A stretch of DNA of 64,000 bases from Gymnopus androsaceus JB14 (GCA_009733575.1 ML769449.1:1-64000); one strand, 5' to 3'; positions 20,906-30,730 are shown, numbered from the stretch's first letter. Program-made: numbers and translations. Notes: a model not told the origin generated them from the letters alone.

Positions 20906-21770
20906 TCCATGAACGAACACGTGTTTGGGATATAAAGCCTGTATCCCCTTCGTCCCATGTACCCGACCAGTATCCCCTCTATCGCTTGTCGCGCCAGCTT
21001 TCCACCAGTTTGAATATCCGGCAATGTAGCCCAGCATCTGCACCCAAAAGGTCTCAAGTGCGACACGTCGTGCCTCTTCTTCGTCCACACCTCAATGGGA
21101 ACGTTGTCCGGGAATCTCGCGGAAGGTACAAAGCTCTCCACGTAGCAGAAGGTTGCGGCTGCCTCTGCCCAAAACAAGTGCGGGAGGTTCGATTTGTCCA
21201 GGAGAGTACGTGCACCCTCCACGACTGTCCTGTTAGCTCTCTCGGCCAACCCATTTGCTGCAGATGAATAAGGGGGTACCTTCTCGATGCTTATACCTCG
21301 TTGGGCACAGTAATCCTCCATCAGTCTGTTATCCAGCTCCTTCCCTCTGTCTATCTGGATATTCAGAACTCTTCGTCCGGTCTGGTTCTCCACTTTGACA
21401 CGGTAACGGTGGAATTCTTTGAGCGTGGTCTCGCTACGCTTATTTGACAAGAAGGATGGGGCTTTTACGGTTGAGCGGCCATTGGTGAAAAGCAACATGT
21501 ACGATGCTCCTCCCTTACTCCGGGTGTGAGTAGGCCCGAATAGGTCAATGTGAACCCTTTCTAGCACCTCCCTTTCATGCACCAGCTGCTTGTCAAATGG
21601 CCTACGCGTGGCTTTTCCGTATAGGCACGCTTCGCACATTCCATAGACATCTCTCAATGTAATTCTCAGGCCATTGACTAGTCTGCAGTTTGCCATCCTA
21701 AGTATCCGCGGTATCGCAACATGTCCGAATCTCCGGTGCCAGGTCAGTATGTCCACTGCTTTTTCTTGGG
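20906..21770 (-). pseudogene. Copia integrase
   Basis: A long open frame encodes a nearly complete integrase. The zinc-binding HHCC region is WHRRFGH...CEACLYGKATRRPF (about 21590-21745). The core has HIDLFGPTHTRSKGG, then IQIDRGKELDN and YSSAANGLAERANRT, carrying the catalytic acidic triad. The copia tail has LRPFGCRCW and GILVGYMG. The usual DNGGEF-like motif is altered to DRGKEL. The frame is interrupted only by the MITE at 20696-20897. Upstream the protease is missing. Confidence 0.9.
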
Positions 21771-21845
21771 ATCATGCGGAGTTTGCTTTGACTGCACTTT
21801 CCAGAATGTCCACTTGGTAAATCCTCCCTTTACCGGCTCCCACCA

Positions 21846-22503
21846 TCACAGTTGGATATCGGATAGGGGAAAATAAAGTGGTATATTTTGTGCTTCACAA
21901 GCGCTACATATATTGGCAGCTTGGTATGGTACATGTCTAACTCCTTCCCCTCCTCGCTGATTATCTCTGTTGTTCAAAAAGGCATGATCGACTCTGCAGG
22001 AGATGTCAGGGAGCTCGGAGGAGGATGAAGTAGTTGTCGACATACCCGACTCAGAGTTATGGGGAGAGTTCATGGACCCCATGTAGACATTGATGAGGGA
22101 TGGTGTATTGCTCGAGGAGGCTTTCAACCCGTACTTATCTCTCCAGGATTTTGGGGCTTTGCCTTCCGCCCCACCACCTTTAGCCCAGCACCTGTCAATT
22201 GTATGACTGACTTTGGTGGGGCAAGTAGGATTAGTGCAAATGGGACAGCTGGCGGTGTTGCGTTTGACACTTGCAGCGGTTGTACTGGTGGCATGGGCAG
22301 CTACGTACTGGGCAAATAGGGCCGCCACCTGTTTCTTGATGGGGTTGTCTTCTCCATCCCGGGCATGTACCACCTTGTCAAGGTATAGATGGTGGAGATA
22401 GGTGAAAGCTTCGGAACTGAACATGCCAGGTACATTAAGCACGTAATCTTTCCAGGCCTCAGGCATTGAGGCAATAACAATGAGCCTAAACTGGTAATCA
22501 ATC
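21846..22503 (-). pseudogene. Copia gag, C-terminal part
   Basis: The frame holds QFRLIVIASMPEAWKDYV, typical of the gag UBN2-like region, then HHLYLDKVVHARDGED and a zinc finger of the type CPICTNPTC...SHTIDRCWAKGGG (about 22140-22260), which would package RNA. It joins an LTR remnant of the gypsy element at 22503. About 40 residues of gag that should precede it are missing, so the junction carries a deletion. Confidence 0.8.
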
Positions 22504-22569
22504 GCTCGGCGGCGCCGACCGATCGCGGTAATGTCGGTTGTAAGTATCGGAAGTCGCATGGATATAACA
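22504..22569 (-). repeat. 3' LTR remnant of the chromovirus
   Basis: 66 bp ending GGATATAACA match the outer end of the 5' LTR (31608-31673) with one difference (GATCGCGG against GATCACGG). The remaining ~425 bp of the LTR are absent. Confidence 0.9.
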
Positions 22570-22570
22570 G

Positions 22571-22582
22571 TATCCCCCTCTT
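22571..22582 (-). other. Polypurine tract (3' PPT)
   Basis: On the coding strand AAGAGGGGGATA lies directly before the LTR start TGTTATATCC, the expected place of the plus-strand primer. The identical 12 bases recur within pol at 25949-25960. Confidence 0.9.
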
Positions 22583-22816
22583 AGGCCTGAGCCCTCGAAG
22601 GCCTAAGCGGATATGCTATCGATGTCGGAAATCCGTCGGTTAATAATTAGGTAATAGTGAAAGAAAAGAAAATCGATTTCCTCTTTCTAAGTCCGTCACC
22701 TGACCGGCCATCAGCGGCTAGAATATTCTAGATTTCTGACCCTGCATCGTTTCCCTCTTCTTTATAAGTCGAACGATAAATTTGACTTAACCATTTTTTT
22801 TCATTTTCCCCCCATC
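22583..22816 (+). promoter_or_regulatory. Probable promoter/leader of the antisense gene
   Basis: About 230 bp between the PPT and the ATG of the antisense gene. It contains TTTATAAG at 22761-22768, a pyrimidine-rich stretch and a TCATC before the ATG. I infer that this is the promoter and leader, with TATA-like TTTATAA about 55 bp upstream of the ATG. Confidence 0.4.
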
Positions 22817-24014
22817 ATGACCAACTCCTCTACTGCCACCACTACCGAGACGAAAACCAAACGTAAGGCTGGCGGCGCGAAGGTAGCGGAAAATTCAAAA
22901 ACGGCGTCTGGCTCTAAACAGGCCGCAGAGGCTGAAGAGAGTGAAAAGTCGAGAGAGTCGTCGGCGGCCCCGCCCGCTCGTTCGCTCGATGATCTGGACG
23001 ATGAAGAACTCAAACAGATGTTGGCCACTAGGAAGAGGAAGAGGGAAGAGGAGAAGAAGAGAGAGGAAGAGGAGCGGGCTCACCGTGAAGCCGAAGAAGC
23101 TCAACGTAAGGCCGAGGAAGCTGCGCGAGCACAAGCGAAGCGCAAGGCCGATGAGGAGGCGGCCAAGGCCGCATGTCGAAAGCAGGCGGCGAAGGAGAAA
23201 AGGGAGAAGGAGGAGAAGAAACAAGCGCAAGAGGAAAAGGAAGCGGCTGCCGCTAAGAAGGCAGCGGACGATAAGGTTCGTGAGGAGACTCGTCTTAAGC
23301 AATTGTGGAAGTTCTCACACGACCCTTCGCAACAGACTTCTCCCGCACCTTCTTCGCCGAAAAAGGGCGATGCGAAAGCGAAGTCGAAGGTGAGTATTCC
23401 TTTATCCTTTTTCCATTTTTTCTGATTTCTTTTACAGCTGAAGTCCAAAGCAGGTCGTCCAGTCTGACGATGAAGATACGGTGGTGGAAGGTCAGAAGGC
23501 CGAAAGTTTGAAGGCCGGAAGTTGAAGGCTGGAAGTTCGAAGGTCGGCTGCAAACGCAAAAGGGTGAGTTTATTTGTTTTATGACGACCTTCCATTTCGT
23601 TTTGATTCTTCTGAGTAGGAAACGACTGGTGGCGATCCAAGCGATGGCGGTGGCGGCGACGATGATGACGACGACGACAAAGACGATAATGATGATGCCT
23701 CGCCGAGCAAGAAGAAAAGGCGTCTGTTCGTGAAGTCCTTCGAATTGGGTGATCCGGTCGACGGCGACGAGCGGTGCGAGCGCTGTGTCGAACGGCAGGT
23801 GGTATGCCAACCTCGGAGCGATTCGAGCACCTGCAACGCCTGCAGGTTGTCGAAGAAACATTGCAGTTGGGCACCTATAGGCGGCGGTCGACGTCGAGGA
23901 CGACAGGACACAGCGGAAGACAGTGGCGCGGAGTTCCGTCGATTGCACGACCGCATCGACGCACTGGAGGAAATGTTGAAGATCCTCATTTCTCGAGGAG
24001 ATGCAGAGCGATGA
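22817..24014 (+). pseudogene. Antisense spliced gene: coiled-coil plus Zn(2)-Cys(6) protein
   Basis: Exon 1 (22817-23389) encodes a disordered start and a long Glu/Lys/Arg/Ala coiled coil. Intron 1 is 23390-23453 (GTGAGT...CAG) and intron 2 is 23564-23618 (GTGAGT...TAG). Exon 2 (23454-23563) contains three imperfect GAAGTTGAAGG repeats; the middle one lacks a base and shifts the frame, so this copy is probably broken. Exon 3 (23619-24014) has an acidic run (seven Asp), the basic KKKRR, then CERC-X6-C-X8-CNAC-X6-C. That matches the fungal Zn(2)-Cys(6) cluster spacing C-X2-C-X6-C-X8-C-X2-C-X6-C. A short leucine-containing helix (RIDALEEMLKIL) follows. By family analogy it would be a nuclear DNA-binding protein, possibly dimeric. 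It lies opposite to gypsy pol, tail to tail with it. Confidence 0.75.
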
Positions 24015-24340
24015 GACTCCGACGGACCAGGAAGAGGACGAGGATAAGAAGAAGAAGAAGATTAGGGAAGGAAAGAAAAAGGGACAGTGAATTCGGCTGG
24101 CTGAATCGGCGGCGCTTGCTTCTTCGCCCGCCTTGTACATATAAAAACGATCTTTGGTATATAATTGAGAATAGTTTTTTCTTGGTGAAATTTGTTGAAT
24201 AAGTAATATGAGTTTAAATACGGCGAACTAGAGTTCGTCGGCGGAAAGAATTTAATCGAAATAAGTATTCGACTCAATTTACTATCATAGCAAATACTTA
24301 TTCCGTTGAAACGGAAAAGAAGAAAGGATAATGGAAACAT
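24015..24340. other. Convergent intergenic region of the chromovirus
   Basis: Between the stop of the antisense gene and the end of the chromodomain frame. It contains TATAAAAACG and GGTATATAATTG and an AT-rich tail. No coding signal is supported; it could hold the 3' ends of both transcripts. Confidence 0.4.
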
Positions 24341-25195
24341 ACGATTAAGAAATCGGAGTTTGAGGATTGGGTTTCGCTGGGTATCGGCGATGGAACGCTT
24401 CGACCATCTCATCGGCTTGAAGTTCATCGGCTGGCGACCCATGCGAATTCATCATCAGTGCCTTCATACCCATACCAGCGTACGTAGTAGCGAAGTGGAC
24501 AGCGGCGGTAACGACGATCAATTTTCGAATCGAGTACTTCGGCGATTTCATAAACTTCTTCGCCATCGACTTCGATCGGGGGAGGTGCCGCTTGAACACG
24601 TCCAGGGATTGGATTTGGGATTACTGGCTCCAATTGAGATACATGGAAAACTGGGTGAATGCGGCTGAGATATTTCGGAAGTTTGAGTTCGTATGCCAAT
24701 GAACTCGGACGAGAGATAACTCGAAAAGGTCCAAGATACTTTTCGGCGAATTTGTCGGTAGGACGGGTGGATTTGATATGTTTAGCCAGAACAAAAACTT
24801 CGGAATCGATCGCAAATTCTGGCGCAGGAATTCGTTTGCGATCCGCTTGTTCTTTATAACGAACTTGTGCATCGGCGATTGCGTTCGCGAAGGAATTTAT
24901 GAACTTCATCGAGATTAACGACAAAGTCGTGAGCAAGGTCTGAGCGTATATCGATCTCGGGTCGGATAGTGATACTCGGATGATAACCCTTATTAGCGAA
25001 AAACGGCGAAAGACCAGTAGATGCATTAGGAGCATTGTTGTAAGCGAATTCTGCGATCGGAAGCAAGTCCGACCAGTCATCTTGCTGGTAGGAGCAATAG
25101 ATCCGAATGTACTGTTCCAACGTTTGGTTAACTCTTTCGGTTTGTCCGTCCGCTTCCAGATGATACCCAGAAGTATAGTGGAGGTTCATCGATAG
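24341..25195 (-). pseudogene. Chromovirus integrase C-terminus and chromodomain
   Basis: Three minus-strand frames joined end to end give the last part of pol. DGQTERVNQTLEQYIR holds the third catalytic acid (Glu). It is followed by AYNNAPNASTGLSPFFANKG, then (after a one-base insertion near 24872) IADAQVRYKEQADRKR and KYLGPFRVI, HPVFHVSQLEP, and a chromodomain EVLDSKID...YYVRWYGYEGTDDEFAWV. A last frameshift near 24432 precedes ADEMVEAFHRRYPAKP. Chromodomains guide integration to modified chromatin. The frame breaks show loss of function. Confidence 0.85.
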
Positions 25196-25962
25196 AGATT
25201 GACCGAGTGCTCGGAAGAAAGCGGAAACAAATTTCGGTGCCGCGATCTGAAGTTACATGACTTGGGACTCCATGTTTGGAGAACACATGAATCACGAATA
25301 GATCGGCTAGCTGTTCGGAAGTGATTTTGTCGTCGCAAGGGATGAATATTGCTTGTTTCGATGCGCGATCGACAACCACTAAGATGGCGGTATAAATACC
25401 AGATTTCGGAAGTTGTTTGATAAAGTCCATTGAGATGGAATCCCAAGGTCGGACTGGAACAGGAAGAGGTTTAAGAAGACCGTAAGGGCGATGACGACGC
25501 AGTTTGTTTCGACCGCAGGTGGTACATGAACCGACATAGTCGCGAACGAATTCGCGGACTTTCGGCCAAGTGTATGATCGTCTAATAGCTTCGAGAGTGT
25601 GGTTTTGGCCGAAATGACCGGAAAGTGGATGATCATGAAAATAACGAAGAACTTGAAGACAGAGATTGGAATGATTTGGAACATAGATCTGCTCATCTAA
25701 GCGTAGTAATCCATCTGGTTTCAGTTCCCATTGAGGTTTGGAGGGATCCTTCGCTAGTTCGAGACCGGCGGCGGATTCGGGATCGAGTGGAAGGGCAAGT
25801 CGGATTGCTTGGTGCAAAGCATCGATGTCTAGGACAATCGATGCGCGAAGGGCGGGACCTTCGAGAAAGATTGCTCGAAGTGAAACGGTTAATTGCTCGT
25901 TAGTGAATATGGGTCTGAAATTATGAGGATTAACTTGCGTGTAGCCGATATCCCCCTCTTTC
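25196..25962 (-). pseudogene. Chromovirus integrase, zinc finger and core
   Basis: The frame starts SKEGDIGYTQVNPHNFRPIF. It contains the HHCC zinc finger (YFHDHPLSGHFG ... CTTCGRNK, about 25490-25630), then SMDFIKQLP with the first catalytic Asp and VTSDRGTE with the second. A one-base insertion near 25230 moves the third acid into another frame. At its upstream end a missing base separates it from the RNase H frame (DVYRK), exactly at the PPT-like run 25949-25960. Confidence 0.9.
25949..25960 (-). other. Candidate central polypurine tract
   Basis: AAGAGGGGGATA on the coding strand is identical over 12 bases, and in the same orientation, to the 3' PPT at 22571-22582. It lies at the RNase H/integrase border, the position of central PPTs in some retroelements. 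The run also encodes the conserved Lys-Glu-Gly-Asp of chromovirus integrases, so shared sequence could be partly coincidental. Confidence 0.45.
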
Positions 25963-26686
25963 GATAGACGTCCCACCATCTAGTGATCGAATCCGGTTTC
26001 TCTCCTAATTTACCCGGGCGGAAGCGAATTACCATGTTGAACTGGTGAAGGTATTCCGACCATCGAACTTGTTGCCTCGTAAGAATTTTCGTTGTTGAGA
26101 AATATTCGAGGTTTTTGTGGTCGGTAACGATGTCGATTGGATCGCCGGAACCTTCGAGGTAGTGTTGCCAGGCTTTAAAAGCCTCAAAGATTGCTAAAAG
26201 TTCTTTGTCGTGGGTGTCATAGTTGAGTTCTGCAGCTTGGAATGTGCAGGAGAGAAAAGCGATTGGATGGACTTCGCCGTCGGCGAGGACGATCGAAAGA
26301 ATTGCTGCAAGAGCATAATCGGAGGCGTCGGTTTCGACGATGAGTGGATGATCGGGCTCCCAGTGAGCTAAGATCGGAGCATGGGTAAAAGCCCATTTAA
26401 GCTTTTCAAAAGCTTCTTGACATTCGATCAACCAGACCCAATCGACACTCTTTCGAGTGAGGCGAGTCAATGGCACGACGATGTCGGAATAATTGTAAAT
26501 AAAACAACGATAGAAATTTGTGAAGCCAAGAAATGACTGAATATCTTTAACCTTTCTAGGTGTCGGCCGGTTGACGATTGCTCGTACTTTGTCGGCGGCC
26601 ATGGTAAGACCGGCTGGCGACATAATGTAACCTGGATATTCAACCGTGTCAACGCTCCATTCACATTTGCTGGCGTTAGCGAATAA
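25963..26686 (-). pseudogene. Chromovirus RT C-terminus and RNase H
   Basis: The frame continues RT after the premature TGA at 26687-26689 (LFANASKCEW ... GYIMSPAGLTMAADKV) with VKDIQSFLGFTNFYRCFI. It then enters RNase H: IVETDASDYALAAILS (first Asp), LNYDTHDKELLAIFEAFK (Glu), and VTDHKNLEYFSTTK (Asp). All three RNase H acids are present. It ends at DVYRK, where a one-base loss shifts into integrase. Confidence 0.9.
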
Positions 26687-27452
26687 TCAATGTTTGCGGA
26701 GTCGGCGGAGAACTTCGTGGACATGGTCTCGATGACTTTCCTCATTGTCGGAATAGATGAGGATGTCGTTGAGGTACACAATGACGTTGACGTCTATCAT
26801 GTCGGCGAGAACGTCGTTGATAAATTGCTGCCAGGCGGTGGGAGCATTGGTGAGCCCAAAAGGCATAACATTCCATTCGTAGGAACCCCAGCGGGTACGA
26901 AAGGTAGTTTTCCATTTGTCTCCCTTGTTAATGCGCACGAGGTGATAAGCGTGTTTGAGGTCAATTTTGGTGTAGATGCGCACTTTTTTAGGCGCGTCAA
27001 GGAGATCTGATATTAGCGGTAACGGATAGCGATCCTTTTTCGTGATTTTGTTTAAACCTCTGAAATCGACGCAAAGTCGAAGCTTTCCGTCTTTCTTCAG
27101 TGCAAAGAGGATGGGAGCGCCATGCGGCGAGTTCGATGGTGCGATAAAACCAGTTTTCAGATGCGTATCCAGAAATTCACGAAGGGCTTCTTGTTCTCTC
27201 GGCGAAAGCGGAATGATGCAGCTGAGTGGAGGTGCAGCACCTTCCTCCAATTCAATTTTGAGGTCGTATGGTCGGTGTTCAGCAAGGACATCGGCTTCGA
27301 TTTCATCAAAGACGTCTAGAAAATCATGGTATTCCTTAGGAACACCCACGTCTTCTTTGTGCGGCTGATCTGTGGTCGCCGCACGTGGAATTGTTTCCGA
27401 ACAGATAGCCCGCAGAAGCAATGGCTCTTCCCCGGAATCCTTACAGATCCGG
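26687..27452 (-). pseudogene. Chromovirus reverse transcriptase
   Basis: The frame has PKEYHDFLDVFDE, HRPYDLKIELEEG, the RT start KDGKLRLCVDFRGLNKIT, IYTKIDLKHAYHLVRI (first catalytic Asp) and MPFGLTNAPTAWQQFIND. The polymerase box reads YLNDILIY, where chromoviruses have YLDD, so one catalytic Asp is Asn. The frame stops at TGA (26687-26689), where a CGA Arg codon is expected. The 5' side is interrupted by the element 27453-28600. Rejoining across it gives FHR then ICKDSGEEPLLL in frame. Confidence 0.92.
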
Positions 27453-28600
27453 TGATACGCCGATTTTTCGGCTAAGGCTAGAACTGCGCAGAACCAATAA
27501 TCCTAGGTTCTGTTAGTAACAAAACATGGTCAATAAGAGAACTATAGTGAGCCCGAGCTGATAGTTAAAATCTACCGAGGACCTATACTACCCAAGAGGT
27601 TGCAGAGTAACGGTACGTGTAATGGTACCATACTTAACTTTGTGAATGCGCCTCGATCAAAGTCCTATGCGCGGTATGGTGTAGCGAGGCAAGCTTGTTG
27701 GATAACAAGTTGCTGACCGAGGGAGATAAACAAGTTTATTTTTCAAATAATAATCCCTTTCGCTTCCAGTAATAATAAAGGGTAGCTATTCTATCTCGGA
27801 ATGACAAGTTTATGAACTTGATACCTGAAACGCCAGTTCTATTAAGGACCTGTAGTGATTCGTACACGCTCAGACGTGTCTGCATCGTCCTCTACAACCT
27901 TTGAAACGGGTGGCCTTCTTGTAACCTCGATAATACTGAGGCTGTTCATTCTACTTCCCGGCTATTAAGTCGAGCATTCCTGGTTTTCATCTCGAAGAGA
28001 GGTCACATCAGTCTTAGGACCGCAGGTGGAGCCTAACGTCCACACCTCGACGAGCCCGTTGTTGATTAGGAAAGGTCTTGGACCCAACTGTCGGCTTGGT
28101 CTAGTTTTAGGGAGGAAGCTTCTCGGAGTGTTACCTAGCTTTACCAACAGATTCTACCCCTTGCCCGCTCTTCGCTGAGTGTGTTAAAAACGCCTACTCG
28201 AGTGACTTGCGCGGCGGTCGTATAAGCTTGTTAGGTAACTCGCGGGAATCCCTGAGAGTTGGAGTATCATTGCGCGGCGACGTAAAGGCTCCCGAGATAC
28301 GCAAAGTTGTTTGTTGAGTCGGCATACTTGACCCGTGCTTTGGTGTTTGCTTTCCCTCGATTAGTTCAGCGCGTCGTCGTACGTTAGTTGGCTTTTCAAA
28401 ACCTCCCTCCAAATATAAAACCTTGTTCATTGCGCACTATCTGTGTCAACTGTCAAGTGCTTTTCTCTTCGAATCAATTAGTAGTCGAGGGAACCTTTGA
28501 CAACCTCCTTCCTCGCATTAAATTAAACCTTTTGATTATATCTGATTGGGGTGATTGTTGTTTGGTTGGTTTTCATACCCAGCACAAATCTAACTCATCA
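27453..28600. mobile_element. LTR-like element, 4-bp TSD, copy 2
   Basis: 1148 bp starting TGATACGCC and ending AACTCATCA, flanked by CCGG at 27449-27452 and 28601-28604. Removing the element with one CCGG restores the open pol frame between protease and RT, which proves the boundaries and the 4-bp duplication. It lacks the 659-bp middle segment of copy 1 and retains many CpGs that copy 1 has lost. Confidence 0.85.
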
Positions 28601-28604
28601 CCGG

Positions 28605-29371
28605 TGGAAAGCTGCAGCGCTGACGAAAGCGATGTCGATGTCGTTGGAGTCGAGTTTCGAAGCTCGTTGGTGAATCACCGATGGATAGGAGTAGATTGGT
28701 TCGTAAGGGAACTTCTCGGATAAAGGTCGAGGGATAGTTCGAGAGTGATTTCCGCAAGGCGATCCTGTAACAGGAGCGACTTTTGGAATAGATGATTTTC
28801 CTGAAGGGGAAGAATCTGTTTCGGACCGATCGAAATGATCGACCGAATTCGTCAGCGAGACGTCGACTTTAGAGGGTTTTCGGAATGTAATGTTTCTGGA
28901 TTCCCAGTCAATCAACGGATTGTAGCGGGTCAAGAAACTATAACCTAGAACGGCTTTGCAGGTCGAGTCTAACGATGTGACGAAGAAGGTGAGCGAAATA
29001 AGCTCGCCGGAAGGGAACCGAACATCTAAGTTCGCGATCTGCGATATTGGTGTCGGCGAAAGTGAACCATCGAAAAGTCGTAAATTGATTGGTGGAATTG
29101 GAGAGGTAGGAATATCATTTTGCGCAACATATCGGAAATCAATGAAACAGTCTGTAGAACCAGAGTCAACAAGTGTTAAGAATTTGAGAAGAGAGGAAGT
29201 ATTTTCCGATTCATCGAGGATCGGAATTTCTGTAACTAATGGTATAGTAAGAGATCGTTCGTAAGTAGAAAGAGCGGATGCGTTCAGGAATAATTCCCCA
29301 GAGGTACGAACCTGGTCAACGCAACTCCCGTTTCGTACCGGGGTACAGGAGTTGCGGACTATTTTTCCGAC
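28605..29371 (-). pseudogene. Chromovirus protease and protease-RT linker
   Basis: The frame is open from the end of gag, where it lies in the -1 frame relative to gag. It contains the aspartic protease active site LVDSGSTDCFID (about 29145-29180), the flap-side DGSLSPTPISQIANLDV and the C-terminal VLGYSFLTRYNPLIDW (about 28910-28950). It then continues into the linker with FVSAAAFHR before the insertion at 28600. No stop is present in this segment. Confidence 0.85.
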
Positions 29372-30730
29372 GTCGGCGCGACGACGGAAGGTTGTGCCTC
29401 CTGTGTTTGAGCGGAACGCCCGCTAGAGCTGTTCGACTTGTTCCGCTTATTACAATCCTCGACTTTGTGTTTTCCGCCACAGAAAGTACAAAGATTATTC
29501 TTCTTGCGGCGCTCCATCTCGGCTGGCTTTAACTTGCCATCCGGTCCCAGAACGTTCGCATAAGGCTTCGGCGTCGAAGCGGAAGAAGCGGAAGACGAAC
29601 CAGTAGGTTTCCAAGGTTGTTTTCCGGCTGGCTTCTGCTGACCAGAAAAGGAGACCAATGCGTTGAAAGTCTTATTCGCGTTAGAAGAAGAAGATTGTGA
29701 TTGCACATTTTGAGAGGAAGAGTTCGATGAACCCTTTTTCGTCGGGGAAGAAGTTTTACTGCTAGTACTACCCCCGGAAGTCCTTGCGACCTCTCTTTTC
29801 TTTTCTTCTTCTCGCTTCCAGTATCGATTGTCGATTCGAAGAACTTCGTATCGGAAATCGGCGAGAGTACGCGGTTCGGGAATGCGTGCCAACTCGTCCT
29901 TCAATCGATTAGCAAGACCGCGCTGATATGCCCATCGAAGGGCGGATTCGTCCCATGCTGTGGAAGCGGCGAGAGTATTGAAACGGATATTGTACTTTCG
30001 TACGTTCTCGTTTTCCTTCATTCGAAGGTTTCCGAGCTTATCTTCGGCATCACCCTGAGCGTCGTATAGACCTGAAATTATCCTGCAACTCTTGTATGAG
30101 TGCGGAATAAGAAGAAGTCCAGGCGGGTATAGCGGAAAGGTTGGGATCGAGAATGTCGGGTTCGAACCATTCTTTCGCCGCACCGCCGAGATATGATAGG
30201 GTGTAGTTAATCTTCCGTGCCTCCGTAAAATACATTGGTCGGTCGATAAAAACCAAAGATAAAGAAACGAGGAACCCTTTGAGCTTCCGAGGTTCGGAAC
30301 CATTGAATACATCAGGTTCCTTTACTCTCGACTTCAGTCCGAAGATCCCGAAGTACATCATCTCAAAGTACACCACCAGTGTGTCGATCGATCCTCGGAA
30401 GGAATTTATGATATCCAAGAATTGACGAGCATTGTTTTCGTCATCATTAGGATCATTTCTGGGTCTTCGAGGAGGTCCGCCGCCTCCACCACCACCACCT
30501 CCACCTCCACCTGGTGGATCTTCTGGATCGCCTCCTGGTGGCGGATCTGTAGAAGGTTGTGGATGGGGATCGGCGTCCTCATCGACATCTTCTTCCTCGT
30601 CATGTCGGGAAGATTCCCTTTCATCGTCTCTTCTTTCTGAGGTATGAGAACCATGCTCCTCATGAACGGAGGGTTGTGCTTCGAGGGTTCTGCTCCTGTT
30701 GTTTCGACGATAGGTAATGTCTGGGAGCAC
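29359..30730 (-). pseudogene. Chromovirus gag
   Basis: The first frame (30730 down to about 30070) has a charged start, a run of Gly encoded by GGN repeats, and the capsid block KLKGFLVSLSLVFIDRPMYF with SYLGGAAKEWFEP. After a one-base insertion near 30072 the capsid continues as GLYDAQGDAEDKLGNLRM and WDESALRWAYQRGLANRLKD. A Ser-rich linker and a zinc knuckle, CTFCGGKHKVEDC, follow. The knuckle is C-X2-C-X3-H-X4-C, one residue shorter than the common form. Gag ends SEK-stop at 29359 within an A-run. Confidence 0.85.
29361..29371 (-). promoter_or_regulatory. Candidate -1 frameshift site at gag end
   Basis: The last gag codons are GAA AAA TAG on the coding strand, and the protease frame lies exactly at -1 over this A-run. 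It is not a classic X-XXY-YYZ heptamer, so slippage here is inferred from the frame arrangement. Confidence 0.4.

Noticed and set aside
22895..24140. Long minus-strand ORFs opposite the antisense gene (135, 257 and 281 codons)
   Set aside because: Composition (Ser/Arg/Phe runs) mirrors the biased coiled-coil codons on the plus strand. The plus strand has introns, a zinc cluster and a start context; these frames show no motif.
30422..30647. Plus-strand ORFs with poly-Pro or Ser/Thr tracts in the gag region
   Set aside because: They are the reverse of the poly-Gly tract of the chromovirus gag.
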